Assembly: GCA_964607705.1 (NCBI GenBank)
Contig: CAZSLI010000010.1
Coordinates: forward strand, 21,388 to 85,387
Length of the DNA: 64,000 nucleotides
Direction: 5' to 3'
Origin: CAZSLI01 sp964607705
GTDB lineage: Bacteria > Actinomycetota > Coriobacteriia > Anaerosomatales > PHET01
Both the position numbers and the translations under genes were made by a program. The notes beneath the pieces were generated by a model. That model was not told the origin of the DNA. It ran no database searches and was given only the letters and a program-made list of their open reading frames with translations. This document shows positions 17,194-28,175 of this stretch, one piece after another; within the stretch, counting starts at the first letter, position 1, and every line of letters starts with the position of its first letter.

Positions 17194-17226
17194 AGTCACC
17201 CCCGACCCATGAGGCCGAGGGTGACT
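17194..17226 (-). terminator. Hairpin terminator after secG
   Basis: AGTCACCC (17194-17201) pairs with GGGTGACT (17219-17226), with partial pairing inside. On the minus strand the stem is followed by TTTGCG. It lies 32 nt beyond the secG stop and would end the gap-pgk-tpiA-gpmI-secG transcript. The T-run is short. Confidence 0.5.
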
Positions 17227-17257
17227 CGGAGGTACTAGAAGCTGCTGGCGAGGGGCC

Positions 17258-17503
17258 TTATGCGCCGTGCGGGTAGATCAGCATCAGCACGATGAGGCTC
17301 AGCGAGAAGGCGATGGCGAACCCGATCGTGATGCGGTCGAGGTTCTTCTCGATGATGCTCGTACCGCTCGAGGTCGTCGACATGACGCCGCCGAGCATCT
17401 CGGAAAGGCCGGTGCCCTTGCCTGAGTGCAGGAGCACGAAGACGATGAGACCGATGGCCGAGACGGCCCATACGATCAGCGTCAGAATGAGCAATGCGTT
17501 CAC
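17258..17503 (-). CDS. secG: Preprotein translocase subunit SecG
   Basis: 81 aa with two membrane segments (about 3-25 and 55-77) joined by a loop rich in Gly, Ser and Thr (GKGTGLSEMLGG). This is the SecG layout: a small stimulatory subunit of the SecYEG protein-export channel. GTG start with AGGG upstream. It closes the glycolytic operon, a position seen in many actinobacteria and firmicutes, where secG follows tpiA or gpmI. Confidence 0.9.
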   Translation of the reverse strand: MNALLILTLIVWAVSAIGLIVFVLLHSGKGTGLSEMLGGVMSTTSSGTSIIEKNLDRITIGFAIAFSLSLIVLMLIYPHGA

Positions 17504-17557
17504 GTGTCTACCCTTCGAATTCCGTCAGCGCCGACCCATTCGGGTCACAGCGGTGCA

Positions 17558-19075
17558 TCAGTATACCAGCAGGCTCGTTCCCGTCCACTCGGCGGGTCTC
17601 TCCACTCCGCAGAGGTCCAGCACCGTCGGAGCGACATCCGCCAGCTTGCCACCGGAACGGAGTGACAGCACGCCCTCGGCACAGACCACGATGGGTACCG
17701 CTGAGGTCGTGTGGGCGGTGAAGGGAGTCTTCCCGTCGGCGTCGACCATCGACTCGGCGTTCCCGTGGTCGGCCGTGAGGACGAGTGATCCACCCCGCGC
17801 CCTCAGCGCTTCGAGGATCTTGCCCACGCCTTCGTCGACCGCCTCGACGGCCTTTACCGCGGCTTCAAACACGCCGGTGTGCCCGACCATGTCGCAGTTC
17901 GCATAGTTGACGATGTAGACATCGGCGGCTCGCTGGCGGATGGCCTCGACCAGCCGTTCAGTCACCTCGGGCTCGCTCATCTCGGGTTTGAGGTCGTACG
18001 TCGCGACTTTGGGGCTCGGCACGAGCACCCTGGTCTCCCCCGTCTTCGGCGTCTCGACTCCGCCGTTGAAGAAGAACGTCACGTGCGCGTACTTCTCGGT
18101 CTCGGCGATGTGGAGCTGCTTGAGCCCGTTCTCGGCGAGGACGTCTGCGAGCACGTGGTCGGGAAGCTCTTTCGCGAAGGCAACGGCAGCGGGGATCGTC
18201 GGGTCGTACTGCGTGAGGCACACGAAGCGCAGCCGAGGGAACACCGGTCTGGGGAAACCCTCGAACGTCGGGTCGGTGAACGCACGGGTGATCTCACGCG
18301 CCCTGTCGGGCCGGAAATTGAAGAAGACGACAGCGTCACCCTCGGCCATCTGACCCGGAGCGACTATCGCGGGCACGACGAACTCGTCGGTCACGCCTTC
18401 CGCATAGGAGGCCTCGATGGCTCCGGTAGCCGAGTCACGGCTGATACCTTCGCCCAGTACGAGGGCCTGCCACGCCTTCTCCACGCGGTCCCACCGGTTG
18501 TCGCGGTCCATGGCGTAATAGCGCCCCATGACGCTTGCAACGCGGCCCCCACCGATGCGCTCGAGCTCAGCCTCGAGCTCGCGCACGTAGCCGAGACCCG
18601 ACTCGGGCGGTGTGTCGCGGCCGTCGAGGAAGCAGTGGACCCACACGCGCTCGGCGCCTCGCCGCACGGCCATCTCGACCAGCGCGTACAGCTGCCGAGA
18701 ATGACTGTGCACTCCTCCCGGCGAGACGAGCCCCATGAAGTGAACCGCCTTGCCGTCCGACTGCGCGCCGTCGATCGCCTCGGCGAGTACCGGGTTCTCG
18801 AGGAGCGAGCCATCCTCGATAGCGAGGTCGATCCGAGTGAGTTCCTGGTAGACGACCCGGCCGGCGCCCATGTTGAGGTGGCCTACCTCCGAGTTGCCCA
18901 TCTGGCCCTCGGGCAGGCCGACCGCGAGGCCGGCGGCTTCAAGCGTCGACGACGGACACTGGGCAAACAGCGCGTCCAGATTGGGAGTGCGCGCGGCACG
19001 GACGGCGTTGCCCTGCGAGTCGGTACCCCAGCTGAAGCCGTCGAGGATGGCGAGGCAGACGGGAAGCTGAGGCAT
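17558..19075 (-). CDS. gpmI: 2,3-bisphosphoglycerate-independent phosphoglycerate mutase
   Basis: 505 aa, normal length. The phosphorylated Ser is S62 in GQMGNSEVGHLNMGAGR. The first metal motif LDGFSWG replaces the more common LDGWG, and the C-terminal metal motif is TADHGNAE. It interconverts 3- and 2-phosphoglycerate using two Mn ions in the cytoplasm. The ATG at 19075 was chosen from a longer frame because homology begins at MPQLPVCLAILDG and the tpiA stop is 1 nt away. Cotranscribed with the lower-glycolysis genes. Confidence 0.92.
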   Translation of the reverse strand: MPQLPVCLAILDGFSWGTDSQGNAVRAARTPNLDALFAQCPSSTLEAAGLAVGLPEGQMGNSEVGHLNMGAGRVVYQELTRIDLAIEDGSLLENPVLAEAIDGAQSDGKAVHFMGLVSPGGVHSHSRQLYALVEMAVRRGAERVWVHCFLDGRDTPPESGLGYVRELEAELERIGGGRVASVMGRYYAMDRDNRWDRVEKAWQALVLGEGISRDSATGAIEASYAEGVTDEFVVPAIVAPGQMAEGDAVVFFNFRPDRAREITRAFTDPTFEGFPRPVFPRLRFVCLTQYDPTIPAAVAFAKELPDHVLADVLAENGLKQLHIAETEKYAHVTFFFNGGVETPKTGETRVLVPSPKVATYDLKPEMSEPEVTERLVEAIRQRAADVYIVNYANCDMVGHTGVFEAAVKAVEAVDEGVGKILEALRARGGSLVLTADHGNAESMVDADGKTPFTAHTTSAVPIVVCAEGVLSLRSGGKLADVAPTVLDLCGVERPAEWTGTSLLVY

Positions 19076-19076
19076 G

Positions 19077-19865
19077 CTACTCGGCGAACTGGGCGGCCGT
19101 GGCGAGCATCGAAACGAACGACTCAGCGTCGAGCGAGGCGCCACCCACGAGCGCTCCGTCGATGTCGGGCTCGGGCATGAACAGCGCGATGTTCTCGGGC
19201 TTGGCGGAGCCGCCATAAAGGATGCGCACCCGGATCGCGGCGGGCTGGCCGAACAGGGCGCCCAGCGTCGCACGGATCGAGCGGCAGACGTCGTTGGCGG
19301 CCTCAGGTGTAGGCGTGCGCCCGGTGCCGATGGCCCAGATGGGCTCGTAGGCGACGACGACGGTCGCGGCTTCCTCGGCAGTCAGGCCCTCGAGGCCCTT
19401 GCGGACCTGGTCGCGCACGAAGCGGTCGGTCTCGCCCGCGTCACGCGTGTCGAGCGACTCGCCGCAGCACATGATCGGCGTGATGCCGCCCGCGATGAGG
19501 GCCTTGACCTTCTTGTTGACCGTCTCGTCGGTCTCGCCGAAGTACTCGCGGCGCTCGGAGTGCCCGACCACGCAGTAGGCGCAGCCGAGGTCGGCGAGCA
19601 TGGGGACGGAGACCTCGCCGGTGAAGGCGCCCTCGGCCTCCCAGTGAACGTTCTGGGCCGAGAGCTTGACCGGCGACTTGTCGAACTCGAGCGCCGTGGA
19701 GACCGGCTTCAGGTCAACGAACGGGGGGCAGACGACGCCCTCTGCCGCGGCGACCTTGGACGGGTCGTCCATGATCACATTGTCGATCGACTGGACGAGC
19801 GCGACTGCCTCGCCCGGCGTCTTATACATCTTCCAGTTGCCCGCGATCATCGGCGTGCGGCCCAT
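19077..19865 (-). CDS. tpiA: Triosephosphate isomerase
   Basis: 262 aa. Catalytic residues are K12 (AGNWKMYKT), H102 (VVGHSERREYFGE) and E174 (VAYEPIWAIGTG). The phosphate loop YGGSAKPEN and GALVGGASL are intact. It interconverts dihydroxyacetone phosphate and glyceraldehyde 3-phosphate. ATG start with GGAAGGGGAG upstream. Lies between pgk and gpmI in the operon. Confidence 0.95.
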   Translation of the reverse strand: MGRTPMIAGNWKMYKTPGEAVALVQSIDNVIMDDPSKVAAAEGVVCPPFVDLKPVSTALEFDKSPVKLSAQNVHWEAEGAFTGEVSVPMLADLGCAYCVVGHSERREYFGETDETVNKKVKALIAGGITPIMCCGESLDTRDAGETDRFVRDQVRKGLEGLTAEEAATVVVAYEPIWAIGTGRTPTPEAANDVCRSIRATLGALFGQPAAIRVRILYGGSAKPENIALFMPEPDIDGALVGGASLDAESFVSMLATAAQFAE

Positions 19866-19930
19866 GTCGCTCCCCTTCCTGGTAGTCGGTCAAAGGTCCC
19901 GGATGCCGGCCGGGCCCGTTGTTGCGCAGA

Positions 19931-21118
<1,188 letters not shown>

Positions 21119-21147
21119 GGTTCCTCCGTGCGTCAGGACAGTTGAAA

Positions 21148-21171
21148 CGGGGCCCCGGTCGCGGGGCCCCG
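21148..21171 (-). terminator. Hairpin between gap and pgk
   Basis: A perfect 10-bp stem (21148-21157 with 21162-21171, each arm CGGGGCCCCG) closes a 4-nt loop. On the minus strand it is followed by TTTCAACTG. It could partly terminate transcription after gap, giving more gap than pgk message, or protect the gap mRNA. Confidence 0.6.
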
Positions 21172-21195
21172 TCGGCGCTCTTGTAGCTCGTCTAA

Positions 21196-22200
<1,005 letters not shown>

Positions 22201-22304
22201 ACCGATCCCTCCTTGTTGTACGCGGCCGCCACGACGCGACCCACGATTACTCCCCTATCGACCAGCGATCTTGGCGCTGGTGCCCCTCCGTCCGGAGGCG
22301 ATGC

Positions 22305-23240
22305 TCAGCTCTCGGAACGCAGCTCTTCGGCCAGCTCCTCGATGCGGCGCACCCTATGATATACCGCAGATTTCGAGAGAGGCGGGTCTGCGAGCTCTCC
22401 GAGTTCTCTCAAAGACACGTCCGGGTTCTCCAGTCTAAGCGCCGCAAGCTCCCTCAGCGCGGGCGGAAGTCCCTCGAGCCCGCGGGCGTCGATGAGCGCA
22501 TTGATGGCTTCTATCTGCCCCATCGCGGCCTCGGCGGTCTTCGCCTGATTCGCAATCTCTGCGTTCACGAGCCGGTTCACGTCGTTGCGCATGGACTTCA
22601 CGATCCGGACGTCTTCCGTACGCAGGAGCGCGCGATGCGCTCCGACCAACGCCAGGAACGTCACGATGGGCTCCGCGCCCTTGAGATACACGGCGTAGCT
22701 GCCCCGGCGCTGCGCCACCCGCGCCTCGATGTCGAAGCGCCCCATGAGCGCACCGAGGTCGACCGCCAACTGCTCGTTCTCGGCAGTCAGCTCGAAGTGG
22801 AAGTCGCCGTGCGGATCGGCCACGAAGCCCCCGCCGAGGAAAGCGCCGCGCAGGTACGCGATCGCGCAGCAGTCACGCTTCACGAGCGAGGGGTCGATAC
22901 CCAGGGCCAGACCCTGATCGCCGAGGATGCCGAGCTCGGCCAGGGCCGCGGGCAGCGGCTTTTGGCTGGGCACCGTGATCAGGTAGTTGTTGGTCTTGTG
23001 CAACACGCTGCGGCGGACCGTGAGTTCGGTCTTGAGGCCGTAGACGTTGTGCAGCAGCTTGATGACTATGCGGGCGACCGGCGCCGTCTCTGTCGCGACC
23101 TCGAGGCGGTAGCGGCCCGGACCGCTGATGTGGAGCGTCCCCTCGATGCGCACGAGCGCCGCGAGCTCCGCCTTGTTACAGCACCCACGCTTTGGCTCGA
23201 CGCGCGAGAGCTCGTCTTTGACCTCGGCGGTGAAGGACAT
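22305..23240 (-). CDS. whiA: WhiA-type DNA-binding regulator
   Basis: 311 aa. The N-terminal half is the LAGLIDADG-like fold (YLRGAFLGGGFVADP at about 130) and the C-terminus is a helix-turn-helix domain with SLRELGELADPPLSKSAVYHRVRRIEEL. WhiA controls sporulation-linked division in Streptomyces; in non-sporulating bacteria it affects division and chromosome segregation. The ATG at 23240 shares one base with the yvcK stop (TGATG) and has AGGTGAT upstream. A longer frame was rejected. Confidence 0.92.
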   Translation of the reverse strand: MSFTAEVKDELSRVEPKRGCCNKAELAALVRIEGTLHISGPGRYRLEVATETAPVARIVIKLLHNVYGLKTELTVRRSVLHKTNNYLITVPSQKPLPAALAELGILGDQGLALGIDPSLVKRDCCAIAYLRGAFLGGGFVADPHGDFHFELTAENEQLAVDLGALMGRFDIEARVAQRRGSYAVYLKGAEPIVTFLALVGAHRALLRTEDVRIVKSMRNDVNRLVNAEIANQAKTAEAAMGQIEAINALIDARGLEGLPPALRELAALRLENPDVSLRELGELADPPLSKSAVYHRVRRIEELAEELRSES

Positions 23241-24187
23241 CAGCCGATCACCTCGGCAAGCACGCGGCAAAGAGCCGTGCGGTCGTGGCGCACAGGGTTT
23301 TCGGCGTCCGCGAGAGCCGCGAGGACGGGCCGGACACCGAGGGCCTCGATCCGCTTGAGGGCGGAGGGATCCGAAGCCACGGGATCGACCGCCTCGACGC
23401 AGGCGTCATCCGCGCAGTGATGCACGATAGCGATCTCGATGCAGCCCTCGAGGCCGTGGTCGACCAGCGCCTGGACGTGGTCTGCGGCGTCTAGGCCGAC
23501 GGTCTCGCCTCGCATGTTGGCCACGTTGCAGACGTAGACGCAGCGTGCCGAGGACGCGCGAAGGGCGTCGGCCACGCCGTCGACGAGAAAGTTCGGGATG
23601 AGGCTCGTGTAGAGCGAGCCGGGGCCTATCACGACGACGTCGGCAGCGCCGATCGCCTCGAGCGCGGGCTCGTAGGCGGGCGGCGAGGCCGGCTCGAGGA
23701 AGGCGTGCTCGACGGCGCGCGTGTGCGACGCGAGCTTCGCCTGGCCGAATACCTCGTTTCCGTCACGGTCCACGCCGTGGAGCCGCACGTCGGCAAGCGT
23801 GGAGGGCAGCACGCGACCGCGTGCCTGCAGGTACTCACTCGCGGCTTCGATGGCCTCGGGGAAGCCGCCGGCCACGTCGGCAAGCGCCGCAAGGACCAGG
23901 TTGCCGAGCGCGTGGCCTGCGAGGCCCTCGCCGTGGGCGAACCGGTACTGGAACATCTGGGCGGCGAGCCCCTCAGGTTCGCGGGCCATCGCCACGAGGC
24001 AGTTGCGGACGTCGCCGGGCGGCAGCATGCCGAGCTCCCGGCGCAGGTGGCCGCTCGAGCCGCCGTCATCCGCCATCGTGACGACCGCTGCGGTCTCGAA
24101 GCCCAGGTCGAGCAGGCAGCCGAGGACGCCGGGTAGCCCGGTACCGCCCCCTATCGCGACCGCGCGTCGCGCCTGGCCGAGCGTCAT
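23240..24187 (-). CDS. yvcK: YvcK/CofD-like gluconeogenesis factor
   Basis: 315 aa. AIGGGTGLPGVLGCL binds the nucleotide-sugar ligand, and TMADDGGSSGHLRRELGMLPPGD plus NLVLAAL are the family motifs. YvcK proteins bind UDP-sugars and link carbon supply to peptidoglycan synthesis. It overlaps rapZ by 4 nt (ATGA) and whiA by one base, so the three are translated together. Length and motifs are normal. Confidence 0.92.
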   Translation of the reverse strand: MTLGQARRAVAIGGGTGLPGVLGCLLDLGFETAAVVTMADDGGSSGHLRRELGMLPPGDVRNCLVAMAREPEGLAAQMFQYRFAHGEGLAGHALGNLVLAALADVAGGFPEAIEAASEYLQARGRVLPSTLADVRLHGVDRDGNEVFGQAKLASHTRAVEHAFLEPASPPAYEPALEAIGAADVVVIGPGSLYTSLIPNFLVDGVADALRASSARCVYVCNVANMRGETVGLDAADHVQALVDHGLEGCIEIAIVHHCADDACVEAVDPVASDPSALKRIEALGVRPVLAALADAENPVRHDRTALCRVLAEVIG

Positions 24188-25098
24188 CTCGGCGACCGAT
24201 CCCGGCCGATGTCGCGGTGCGAGACGGCCACGCGGTAGCCGCGGCCGAGCAGGTGGGCGGCGGTCGCCTCAGCGAGAGCGACGGAGCGGTGCATGCCGCC
24301 GGTGCAGCCGAGTGCGATCGAGAGGTGCTGCTTGCCCTCGACGATGTAGCCGGGCACGACCGTGTCGAGCAGGTCGAACCACTTGCCGAGGAACTCGGCG
24401 GTCTCGGGATGGCCCATCACGAACTCGGAGACCGGACGTTCGAGGCCCGTGAGAGGGCGAAGGTCCGGATTGTAGTGCGGGTTGGGCAGGAAGCGCACGT
24501 CCATCACGATGTCGGCGTCGGCCGGCATGCTGTGCTTGAACCCGAACGAATAGACCGTGATCGACAGCTCGCTGGAGAGCGACTCGCTGAACCGCTCGCG
24601 GATCTGCGTCCGCAGCTCGCTCGGGCGCAACTCGGTCGAGTCGAGGACGATGTCGGAGCGGTCGCGCACCTGCACGAGCGCATCGCGCTCCGCCTGGATT
24701 CCCTCGAGCAGCCCCTCGCCCTCCTCGCACATCGGGTGGCGGCGGCGCGTCTCCTTGAAGCGGCGTACGAGCGTGTCATCGGCAGCTTCGAGGAAGAGTA
24801 CGCGCAACGGGACGTCCTGCTCCCGCAGCTGGTCTATCTGACCGATGAGCTGCTCGAAAAACTCGTGGCCGCGCACGTCGCACACCAGCGCGACGCGGCG
24901 GAGCTGGGAGTCGGGCAGCTCGGACAGGGTGAGGATCTGCGGGATGAACGACGGCGGAAGGTTGTCGATGCAGAAGAAACCGAGGTCCTCGAAGGTGTGC
25001 ATGGCCTCGGAGCGGCCAGCGCCCGACATACCGGTGATGATCACGACTTCCGGTGCTCGGGACGATTCGGCGTTCAACGGGGGGCAGCCCTCCGGCAT
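24184..25098 (-). CDS. rapZ: RNase adapter protein RapZ (YvcJ) family
   Basis: 304 aa. Walker A is GMSGAGRSEA (about 23-32). FKHSMPADADIVMDVRFLPNPHY and GCTGGMHRSVALAE are the conserved C-terminal motifs. RapZ guides RNase E to a small RNA that controls glucosamine-6-phosphate synthase in E. coli; in Gram-positive bacteria the role is less clear but it hydrolyses nucleotides. ATG start with GGAGGAGAC. First gene of the rapZ-yvcK-whiA block. Confidence 0.92.
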   Translation of the reverse strand: MPEGCPPLNAESSRAPEVVIITGMSGAGRSEAMHTFEDLGFFCIDNLPPSFIPQILTLSELPDSQLRRVALVCDVRGHEFFEQLIGQIDQLREQDVPLRVLFLEAADDTLVRRFKETRRRHPMCEEGEGLLEGIQAERDALVQVRDRSDIVLDSTELRPSELRTQIRERFSESLSSELSITVYSFGFKHSMPADADIVMDVRFLPNPHYNPDLRPLTGLERPVSEFVMGHPETAEFLGKWFDLLDTVVPGYIVEGKQHLSIALGCTGGMHRSVALAEATAAHLLGRGYRVAVSHRDIGRDRSPR

Positions 25099-25155
25099 GT
25101 CTCCTCCTGGATGCGACGGTGAGTAGCAGTATAACCGCGACAGGCGAGCGGGAAC

Positions 25156-28155
25156 CTACCGCCACCCCTCGAAACTCGCTCGGAGCCGGTCACGCGTGCT
25201 GCGCTGATGCTCCCACGTGAGAGCCACGATGATGATGACCACGCCGAGGATGCCGAGGAAGAACCACCAGTACTCGGCGAACACCGTGAATGCCCGGTAG
25301 ACCGCGACGAGGGCGAGCGCCGCCACGCCACCGAAGAAGTACGCCCGGACCTTGCCTGCGACGCCCGCCGTGATCGCGACGAGCGAGAGGCCGAAGACCC
25401 AACCCACGTGCGCGAGCGCGTCACCTGAGGCCGCCATCAGCGCCCAGGCGAGCGGCAAGCCGAGACCCACGCCCACCGAGGCGATGTCGAGGGCGACCGG
25501 GTAGGTCCGCTCAGGTTCACGCCGGACGAAGATCCAGCCGCAGGCGACCAGGTACAGCGCAAGCGAGGTGGTGAACAGCTCCTCGGGAGCGCCGGCGAAC
25601 GTGTCCAGCTCGATCCAGGACGCGGCGAGCAGCAGCCCGAGACCTGCGTAGATCCCCGGCTCGAAGTCCCAACGCAGCGCCTGGACCAGCGCGATCGCAC
25701 CGAGTACGGCGACGAGCACCGCCTGCTCGTGAGTTCCAAAGCCGACCCACGACGCGTCGGCCGGCCCATACAGTTCGAAGATGCCGACCGCGGCGAGCGC
25801 GCCAACACCCACCATAGCGGCGACCGCCGAGGACGCGCCCTGCACGCGCCACCGGCCTCCCGGACCGAAGGGCTCGGCGAGCGTGACCGCCGAGAGAGCG
25901 AGAGCGAGCACCGACTCGACCGCGACGGTCGTCCACGTGCCGACGCCCGCCCACGCGCAGGCTGCCGCCGCGGCTCCCATCAGCGCGAGCGCCGCCGGGA
26001 ACGCGGTGAGCGGCATCCCGAGCCAAAGGCCTGCGGCCCATGCGACCGCCACGAGCAGCAGCGCCACCGCATGCCCGCCCGGGTGACCCCAGGCGGTGAA
26101 GCCGAGTGCCGTCGAGGTCGCAGCCACGGACACTGCGGCGACACGCGCGCTCAGCGGACGCGATCCGTACACGGCACGGGCGCCCAGCGCTATGACGACT
26201 GCGGCCACCGACGCAGCCAGCGCAAGGACGGCCGCCGCCTCCGTCCGCCCATCGAGCGCCGCAACTCCCACAGCCAGCACGCCGAGGAATCCGAACGCGC
26301 CCGCACTCGCGGGCTTGCGGTCGAGCGCGTCGTCGGCGGCGAAGACGAGGGCCGCGACCCCGAGGAGCACTGCGATCGGCAGCGTGTCGGGCACTGACCC
26401 AGCCATGTCTGCAGAAAGCGCACTCCCGATGAACACGATGAGCAGGAGCAGCAGCCTGTCGGCCCACGCAAGCACTCGGACGAACAGCCGGCTGAACCAG
26501 TTCTGGAGCCACCGCGCGGCAAGCAGCCAGGCACCCGCAAGGAGCACGAGGCCTAGCGCGTACCAGGCGGCGTCAAGTTCAGGGGCGAGCCACGCCTCCA
26601 GCGACGCGACCAGGTACAGCGAGTAGACCGCCACGCCGAGAAGCGCTGCGTCGCGCTCCCGCACCGAGAGGGTGGCGCACCATGCCGCGAACACTGCCGC
26701 AGCCAGCGCGGTATCCGCACCGGTGATCGTGACGCCGGTGAGCGGGACGCCGGCCGTGACGAAAGGCACCGCGAACGAGCAGACGATCAGGAGCGCGAAC
26801 GCGGCCCACTCGGCGACCAGCGCGAGCGTCCGGGTCCCCGGCGGCGTGTCGTCTCGGGTGGCGAGGCCGTCGGCCATGCGTGAAGCGAGCGCCCAACTGG
26901 CGGCGACGGCCGCGAGCACCGCGATGATCACGTGGTCGTTGGCCTCGAGCACCTTGAGGAACTCGAACCAGAATGCCGCTTCGGCGAGCGCGGTAAGTAC
27001 CGCGAAGGAGACTGCGTCATCGGCGAGCGCGAAGGCGCCGTACGTGAGCGCCGCGAGCCCCAGAACCGCCGCGAGGCCCCACGAGTGACCCGTGGTCGCG
27101 GCCGCCATCCCGACGGCCGCGAAGAACGGCAGCTGGATGAGCGCGGCGGTTCCTCGGCTGGGCTGCTTGTCGAGCAGCGGCGTGCGGACGAGCACGGCCG
27201 CGCCGCATGCCGAGACCACTGCCGCGCAAACGGCCTCGGTGACCCCCGCGCTTCCCACGAGTGCAAGATCCGCGACGATGCCCACCGCGAGTGCGGCGCT
27301 GGCGATCGGCGCGGCCCACTCGAGCACGGTCGCGAGCGAGCCGACCGTCTTGTCGCCGCGGCCACGCTCGGCGGCAAGCTGCCACAGGAGCGCGATGGCC
27401 GCCATGCCCGCGAGCCGCACCGGCACGGTAAGCCCCAACCCCGCGCCGAGCAGCCACCACCACCCCATCTGCGCCGCAGCCCCGATGACGCCGAAGAAGC
27501 GGTCGGCGAGCCGAACCTCGATGAACCAGTAGACCGCCGAGCACGCGAGCAGCAGCACCGCCCAAGGCAGCGGCCCCTCGAGGTTGTAGCCGTCGATCGC
27601 GATCCAGCCGTCGAAGAGCAGCATCGCCGAGGCCACGGCCGTCAGAGCCGTGGCCCCCGCCGTCGACTTGAGCCGCGTACGTGCGGCCCAACCCGCGGCG
27701 AAGAACCCGGCCGTCAGACTGCCAAGGAAGACGAGCTTCCCAGTCGCGCCGAGCAGGTCCCACACCGCGATCGCGAAGATCGCCGATGCGACCACGACGA
27801 GGAACGAGCCCAGGAAGATGAGGACGGTGGTCCACTCCACAGGCTTGCGCTCGCGCCTCTCGTGAGCGGGACGCGGCTGCCGAGTGGCGGGTGATCCCGG
27901 TGAGACCGCGGCAGGCGGGGGCCACGTATCGACCGCCGTCGACGTGCCCACCAGTGGGACGGTCGTCGAGTCAGGAACCGGCTGGCCGGTGATGGTGGCG
28001 ACGAGAGCGGCTCGGCGGGCGAGATAGCGCGGAGCCAGCATCTCGTAAGAGCCGTGGTGGACCTCACCGCGCTCGACAGCGCGGGCGAGTTCAGCCAACA
28101 GGTAGTCGATCTTGCCGAGCTCGACCCACTCGGCGTCGAACGGGCGCTGCGCCAT
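25156..28155 (-). CDS. Very large polytopic membrane protein of unknown function
   Basis: 999 aa. Residues 1-108 are soluble and Pro-rich; the remainder is a long array of hydrophobic segments (more than 25) rich in Ala, Leu, Val and Gly, ending with a short charged tail. The pattern resembles DUF2157/DUF2339-type proteins whose function is unknown. The ATG at 28155 has GGGGGA upstream, and the reading frame before it belongs to the antisense of uvrC. It lies between uvrC and rapZ, genes that are normally adjacent in actinobacteria, so it is an insertion into a conserved cluster and is probably cotranscribed (20 nt after the uvrC stop). I do not recognise a substrate. Confidence 0.75.
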   Translation of the reverse strand: MAQRPFDAEWVELGKIDYLLAELARAVERGEVHHGSYEMLAPRYLARRAALVATITGQPVPDSTTVPLVGTSTAVDTWPPPAAVSPGSPATRQPRPAHERRERKPVEWTTVLIFLGSFLVVVASAIFAIAVWDLLGATGKLVFLGSLTAGFFAAGWAARTRLKSTAGATALTAVASAMLLFDGWIAIDGYNLEGPLPWAVLLLACSAVYWFIEVRLADRFFGVIGAAAQMGWWWLLGAGLGLTVPVRLAGMAAIALLWQLAAERGRGDKTVGSLATVLEWAAPIASAALAVGIVADLALVGSAGVTEAVCAAVVSACGAAVLVRTPLLDKQPSRGTAALIQLPFFAAVGMAAATTGHSWGLAAVLGLAALTYGAFALADDAVSFAVLTALAEAAFWFEFLKVLEANDHVIIAVLAAVAASWALASRMADGLATRDDTPPGTRTLALVAEWAAFALLIVCSFAVPFVTAGVPLTGVTITGADTALAAAVFAAWCATLSVRERDAALLGVAVYSLYLVASLEAWLAPELDAAWYALGLVLLAGAWLLAARWLQNWFSRLFVRVLAWADRLLLLLIVFIGSALSADMAGSVPDTLPIAVLLGVAALVFAADDALDRKPASAGAFGFLGVLAVGVAALDGRTEAAAVLALAASVAAVVIALGARAVYGSRPLSARVAAVSVAATSTALGFTAWGHPGGHAVALLLVAVAWAAGLWLGMPLTAFPAALALMGAAAAACAWAGVGTWTTVAVESVLALALSAVTLAEPFGPGGRWRVQGASSAVAAMVGVGALAAVGIFELYGPADASWVGFGTHEQAVLVAVLGAIALVQALRWDFEPGIYAGLGLLLAASWIELDTFAGAPEELFTTSLALYLVACGWIFVRREPERTYPVALDIASVGVGLGLPLAWALMAASGDALAHVGWVFGLSLVAITAGVAGKVRAYFFGGVAALALVAVYRAFTVFAEYWWFFLGILGVVIIIVALTWEHQRSTRDRLRASFEGWR

Positions 28156-28175
28156 CGATCCCCCTCGTCCGTCCC

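Noticed and set aside
17879..19180. 433-codon open frame on the plus strand
   Set aside because: It is antisense to gpmI and has no domain, signal peptide or ribosome site.
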